In this document: positions 11,338 to 14,315 of the stretch, one piece after another
Numbering within the stretch: the first letter of the stretch is position 1
Layout of the letters: the number at the start of each line of letters is the position of its first letter
Assembly (NCBI GenBank): GCA_025936205.1
Contig: JAICTU010000224.1
Span: 1 to 14,315 of the forward strand
Length of the DNA: 14,315 bases
DNA from: Polyangiaceae bacterium
GTDB taxonomy: Bacteria; Myxococcota; Polyangia; Polyangiales; Polyangiaceae
Direction of reading: 5' to 3'
The notes under the pieces: generated by a model
The model's input: only the letters and a program-made list of their open reading frames with translations
Databases searched by the model: none
What the model was told of the DNA's origin: nothing
Made by a program: the position numbers and the translations under genes

Positions 11338-12498
11338 ATGAAGATCAAAGCCAATGGCTCGCTGGTGGGCGCAGTGCTGTTTTGCCTGTCGGCGCTGGCG
11401 CTGGCAGGCTGCGCTGCCGGCAAGAAATCGGATCCGGAGAGCGCTACCGGCTCGCTCGGAGCGAACGGCCCCATCTTTGATGACGGCGCGACCGATGTCA
11501 CCACGATCGTCGGTTTCGACGGTCAAGCCTGCGCAGGTCAGACCGCAGGTACCGAGGTCGCGCCTTCCGTGTTGCAGTTCCTGGTGGACACGAGTGGCTC
11601 GATGAATCAGGACGCACCGGGGCGCGGCTCCAAGTGGGTGCAGACGCGGCGCGCCGTCCTGAGCGCCATCGACGGCATGCCGGGAGACACATCGGTGGGC
11701 GTGGTGTTCTATCCGAACGTACCGGGCAACACGGCCATGCCCTGCTTCGACCGGCGCACGGCGGTGGGCCTGAACGCGCTCGATGCGCCTCGCCAACGCC
11801 AGCAGATCAACCAGGCCTTCAACAACCAGGACCCGCAAGGCGGCACTCCGACCCACGACGCCTACGACTATGCCGTGGCCGAGTTGCAGCAGAGCAGCGC
11901 GGTGGGGCAGCGCTTCATCGTGCTGATCACGGACGGCATCCCGACCTACACGCTGGGCTGCGACATCTCGGGGCGTCGCGGCAACGACAACGAGGTCGAC
12001 TCGACCCCGCTGGTCCAGGCCGCCGCCGACGCCCAGGCCGCCGGCGTGCGCACCTTCGTGATCGGCTCACCCGGCAGCGAAGGGGCGCGCGAGAGCCTGT
12101 CGCGCATGGCCGAGGCGGGCGGCACCGCGCGCGCGGGCTGCTCGCACAATGGTCCCCAGTACTGTCACTTCGACATGACGCAGCAGAACGATCTGGCCGT
12201 GGGACTCGCGAATGCCTTGAGCGCGATCGCGGGGCTCGCGCTGAGCTGCAGTTACGACATCCCGGCGCCTCCGCGCGGAGCCATGCTCGAGCCCGGCAAG
12301 GTCAACGTGCTGTTCACGGGGCCCGGCGGTGAGCCGGAGTTGATCGGGCAGAGCCCCAATGGCTCCTGCAGCGACGGCTGGCAATATTCGCCCGATCAGT
12401 CGCGGATTCAGCTGTGCGGGCCCACCTGCGAGCGCATCCGTACCTCGCAGGACGGCGGCTTGAGTCTGCAGTTCGGCTGCGCCACGCAGGTGCGCTGA
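11338..12498 (+). CDS. Von Willebrand factor type A domain lipoprotein
   Basis: A predicted envelope lipoprotein of 386 residues. The signal peptide MKIKANGSLVGAVLFCLSA ends at lipobox LAGC (Cys25). A short linker with CAGQTAG precedes the VWA domain (about 77-270). The metal-ion-dependent adhesion site is complete: DTSGS (84-88), Thr in GGTPTHDA (T170/T172) and Asp in LITDG (D199). Cysteines within and after the domain (C136; RAGCSHNGPQYC; LSCSY; SCSDGW; CGPTC; FGC) suggest disulfides. The C-terminal module (IPAPPRGAMLEPGKVNVLF to the end) recurs in myxobacterial VWA lipoproteins, as I recall. VWA domains of this kind bind proteins or surfaces through a divalent metal; the partner is unknown. 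ATG 11338 is chosen over the longer frame from 11188 because AGGAAG precedes it and the signal peptide starts there. The MATE gene converges on it with 10 bases between stops. Confidence 0.92.
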   Translation: MKIKANGSLVGAVLFCLSALALAGCAAGKKSDPESATGSLGANGPIFDDGATDVTTIVGFDGQACAGQTAGTEVAPSVLQFLVDTSGSMNQDAPGRGSKWVQTRRAVLSAIDGMPGDTSVGVVFYPNVPGNTAMPCFDRRTAVGLNALDAPRQRQQINQAFNNQDPQGGTPTHDAYDYAVAELQQSSAVGQRFIVLITDGIPTYTLGCDISGRRGNDNEVDSTPLVQAAADAQAAGVRTFVIGSPGSEGARESLSRMAEAGGTARAGCSHNGPQYCHFDMTQQNDLAVGLANALSAIAGLALSCSYDIPAPPRGAMLEPGKVNVLFTGPGGEPELIGQSPNGSCSDGWQYSPDQSRIQLCGPTCERIRTSQDGGLSLQFGCATQVR

Positions 12499-12513
12499 GC
12501 CGTCGCGCTCAGC
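12494..12513. terminator. Short hairpin joining the two convergent stop codons
   Basis: GCTGAGC (12494-12500), loop CGTCGC, GCTCAGC (12507-12513). Each arm contains the TGA stop of one of the two convergent genes (12496-12498 plus, 12509-12511 minus). It could act as a compact bidirectional barrier. There is no T-tract on either side, so efficient intrinsic termination is doubtful. Confidence 0.35.
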
Positions 12514-13903
12514 TCGAGGGCTCGGCTTCGCGGGCACACCCCGCGGCCTGGGTGCCGTTCGCGAGCGCCTGCCGGCTCTGCTCGGCGTGTTGCACCCAGT
12601 GCCGGCGCGTCCAGCGGCGGTACATGATCATTCCGCGCAACCATTCGTCGCAGCACATCGAGAGCCAGACGCCGGCGACGCCGAGCCCGCTGCGCACGCC
12701 GAGCAGCCAGGCCAGCGGCACCCACACGCCCCACATCGAGGCGATGCCCATCAGCAGCGGAAAGCGCGCATCTCCCGTGGCACGCAGCGCGTTGATCACC
12801 ACGATGTTGAACACCCGCCCCGGCTCGAGCAACATGCCGATGCGCAGCACGCTGACGATCAGCCCCGCTGTCAGGGCGTCGGAGGTGAAGGCGCGTGCCA
12901 CGAGCGGAGCGAACAGGGCCATCGCGGCGCTGGTGCCGATCGCGATCAAAATGCCGATGCGCAGGCTACGCAAGAGCTCGTGATACGCGCGCTCCAGATC
13001 GCCGTCGCCGATGCGGTGGCCGATCAGGATCTCCGTACCCAGGCCGATCGAATCCGCGAACACGATCACCCACGACATGATCTGCATCGAGTAGGTGGCT
13101 GCCGCCAGGCTCGCCTCGCCGAGCCGTGCGTTGAAGGTGGTGACCACCATCAACGCTAGCCAGTAGCACAGGTTCTCGCCGGCAGCGGGCAACCCGATGC
13201 GCAGCATGCGCCTCATCTCGGCGGCTGGCAGCCGCAGGTAGTCGCTGAGCGAGATGCGCAACCCCGTCTCGCGGCGCACCACCCATTGCAACACCAGGAG
13301 CCCCAGCGCGCGGCTCGCCACGCTGGAGAGCGCCACACCGGTCACGCCCAGCTTCGGCAACCCGAACAGGCCGAACAGCAAGAGCGCATTGCCCAGCGCG
13401 TTCAGCGCGTTCTGCGCGCCCGTCACCAGCATCACGGGGCGCGTGTGGCCATGCGCGCGCAAGGTGGCGGAGAGCGCCATGCTCTGCGCGTCGAGGAACA
13501 GGCTGCCGCCGACCAGCGTGAGAAAGGGCACCGCGTACCCGAACAGCGCTGGCGGCAGGTGCAATAGCTCGAGCAAGTGCCGGCTCTGGCTGGCGATGAA
13601 GACGCTCATGCCCAGTCCGAGCCAGGTATTCACGCCGACCGCGGCACGCGAGAGGCGGTCGGCGCCCGGGCGATGGCCCGCGCCCAGGTGGTGCGTGATC
13701 ACCACGCTGGAACCGATGCCGATGAAGTTGAACAGGATCAGCGTCAGGATCACGATCTGCCAGGCCACGCCGAGCGCCGCGACGGCGCCGTCGGAGACGT
13801 GGCTGACCATCAGCGTATCGACCGTGCCGATCGAGATGCGCAGCCCCTGCTCCACGAACAGCGGCCAGGAAAGAGACCAGAGCGTCAGCTGTTTCGCGGG
13901 CAA
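12509..13903 (-). CDS. MATE-family multidrug efflux transporter
   Basis: An inner-membrane antiporter of 464 residues with about 12 hydrophobic segments in two six-helix halves; the family exports cationic drugs or metabolites in exchange for Na+ or H+. The first helix carries WPLFVEQGLRISIGTVDTLM and MVSHVSDGAVAALGVAWQ, the usual MATE opening. The second half begins near RMLRIGLPAAGENLCYWLAL and contains AATYSMQIMSW, GLGTEILIGHRIGDGD and NALRATGDARFPLLMGIASM. Length is typical. The start is TTG at 13903, supported by AGGAG five bases upstream; no earlier in-frame start exists before a stop. The last 40 residues are a hydrophilic tail. Drug or metabolite specificity cannot be read from sequence. 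No adjacent regulator is visible; the 175 bases to the divergent gene at 14079 would carry its promoter. Confidence 0.93.
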   Translation of the reverse strand: MPAKQLTLWSLSWPLFVEQGLRISIGTVDTLMVSHVSDGAVAALGVAWQIVILTLILFNFIGIGSSVVITHHLGAGHRPGADRLSRAAVGVNTWLGLGMSVFIASQSRHLLELLHLPPALFGYAVPFLTLVGGSLFLDAQSMALSATLRAHGHTRPVMLVTGAQNALNALGNALLLFGLFGLPKLGVTGVALSSVASRALGLLVLQWVVRRETGLRISLSDYLRLPAAEMRRMLRIGLPAAGENLCYWLALMVVTTFNARLGEASLAAATYSMQIMSWVIVFADSIGLGTEILIGHRIGDGDLERAYHELLRSLRIGILIAIGTSAAMALFAPLVARAFTSDALTAGLIVSVLRIGMLLEPGRVFNIVVINALRATGDARFPLLMGIASMWGVWVPLAWLLGVRSGLGVAGVWLSMCCDEWLRGMIMYRRWTRRHWVQHAEQSRQALANGTQAAGCAREAEPSS

Positions 13904-13968
13904 GCGGGCTCCTACTAGCAGGCAGCGGCGTGTGGCGCCTGCGCACTCGCGGCGCCATTTCGGGTGCC

Positions 13969-13997
13969 TTCACACAGCAACGGCCAGGTGGTAAAAT
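13969..13997 (+). promoter_or_regulatory. Sigma-70-like promoter for the gene at the right edge
   Basis: TTCACA (13969-13974, 5 of 6 to -35) and TAAAAT (13992-13997, 5 of 6 to -10) are separated by the ideal 17 bases. Transcription should start near 14004, giving a leader of about 75 bases to ATG 14079. The AT-rich patch stands out from its surroundings. Confidence 0.5.
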
Positions 13998-14078
13998 CCC
14001 GAAACTAAATCTTGGGACGTGCGCGACTCGCGTTTCTCGCCGACATCTACCCGGTCGAAGGGCGAGAGCAGGCACGTC

Positions 14079-14315
14079 ATGTTTCATTCGCAGGCATCGA
14101 TTGGGCTGGCCCTCTTGCCGGTGGCCTGGGCGTCAAACGATCAGGCAGCGACAAGCCGACCGCGAGCAGACTTTGACCGGTACTTTCCAGCGGGCTGGTC
14201 TCGCGACACCGTGCCGGATCTGCCGGCGGCTGCCACTTCCGCGCTGGCGCGCATGAAGTCACGATGGCAAAGCACGGCACCGGCGGCTGCACTGCGCCGC
14301 TGGTTTCGTGCCGCC
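14079..14315 (+). CDS. Hypothetical protein, 5' part (runs off the window)
   Basis: An open frame of 79 codons without a stop, cut by the window edge. It begins MFHSQASIGLALLPVAWASN, a short hydrophobic stretch ending in AWA that could be a signal peptide, although it lacks the usual positive N-terminus. The rest (FDRYFPAGWSRDTVPDLPAA, ALARMKSRWQ, AALRRWFRAA) matches no family I recognise. Support comes from AGCAGG six bases before the ATG and a good sigma-70-like promoter about 80 bases upstream. The same frame is open back to 13995, so GTG 14019 is an alternative start. The opposite strand also has a 71-codon frame here, which lacks such signals. Confidence 0.45.
   Translation, partial: MFHSQASIGLALLPVAWASNDQAATSRPRADFDRYFPAGWSRDTVPDLPAAATSALARMKSRWQSTAPAAALRRWFRAA

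Noticed and set aside
1..14315. Mobile element, CRISPR array, tRNA, toxin-antitoxin pair or phage-defence island
   Set aside because: No transposase, integrase, spaced direct-repeat array, tRNA-like cloverleaf or recognised defence domain was seen on either strand.

Overview
This is a high-GC window with dense coding on both strands. It reads as a chromosomal segment from a member of the Myxococcota (a myxobacterium, probably of the Polyangia type). That assignment is inferred from three things: secreted lipoproteins rich in paired cysteines, a cysteine-framed von Willebrand factor A lipoprotein, and an NtrC-type two-component system beside a surface cytochrome. I saw no tRNA, rRNA, CRISPR array, insertion sequence or phage module, so this looks like ordinary chromosome rather than an island.

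Layout. (1) 1-1048, plus strand: the 3' part of ribB (DHBP synthase) and, 17 bases on, an MsuE-like FMN reductase. (2) 1093-4775, minus strand, read right to left: a two-winged-helix protein of unknown function; a Cys-rich lipoprotein that overlaps it by ATGA; an aminoglycoside-phosphotransferase-like kinase with an extra N-terminal domain; and an FMN-binding split-barrel (PPOX-type) gene whose reading frame is broken. (3) 4776-5092: a gene-free stretch holding overlapping inverted repeats and a probable terminator. (4) 5093-7048, minus: a large lipoprotein with two c-type haem motifs. Divergent from it, 7190-9917 plus, are a sigma-54-type response regulator and its histidine kinase, overlapping by 8 bases. 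(5) 10134-11050, plus: a MarR regulator and a DUF1398 protein, behind a strong sigma-70-like promoter carrying two matching palindromic operators. (6) 11338-12498, plus: a VWA lipoprotein. (7) 12509-13903, minus: a MATE efflux transporter, convergent with the VWA gene. (8) 14079 to the end, plus: the start of an unrecognised exported or hypothetical protein behind a good sigma-70-like promoter.

How the parts may work together. RibB and the FMN reductase form a flavin supply and reduction pair. The two-component system probably reads an envelope signal and activates sigma-54 promoters; the divergent cytochrome gene is its most obvious local candidate target. MarR very likely represses its own promoter and, with it, the DUF1398 gene.

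I found no clear new defence or biosynthetic system. The most testable signals are the MarR operator pair, the divergent cytochrome/two-component control region, the coupled winged-helix/lipoprotein pair, and the frame-broken flavoprotein.
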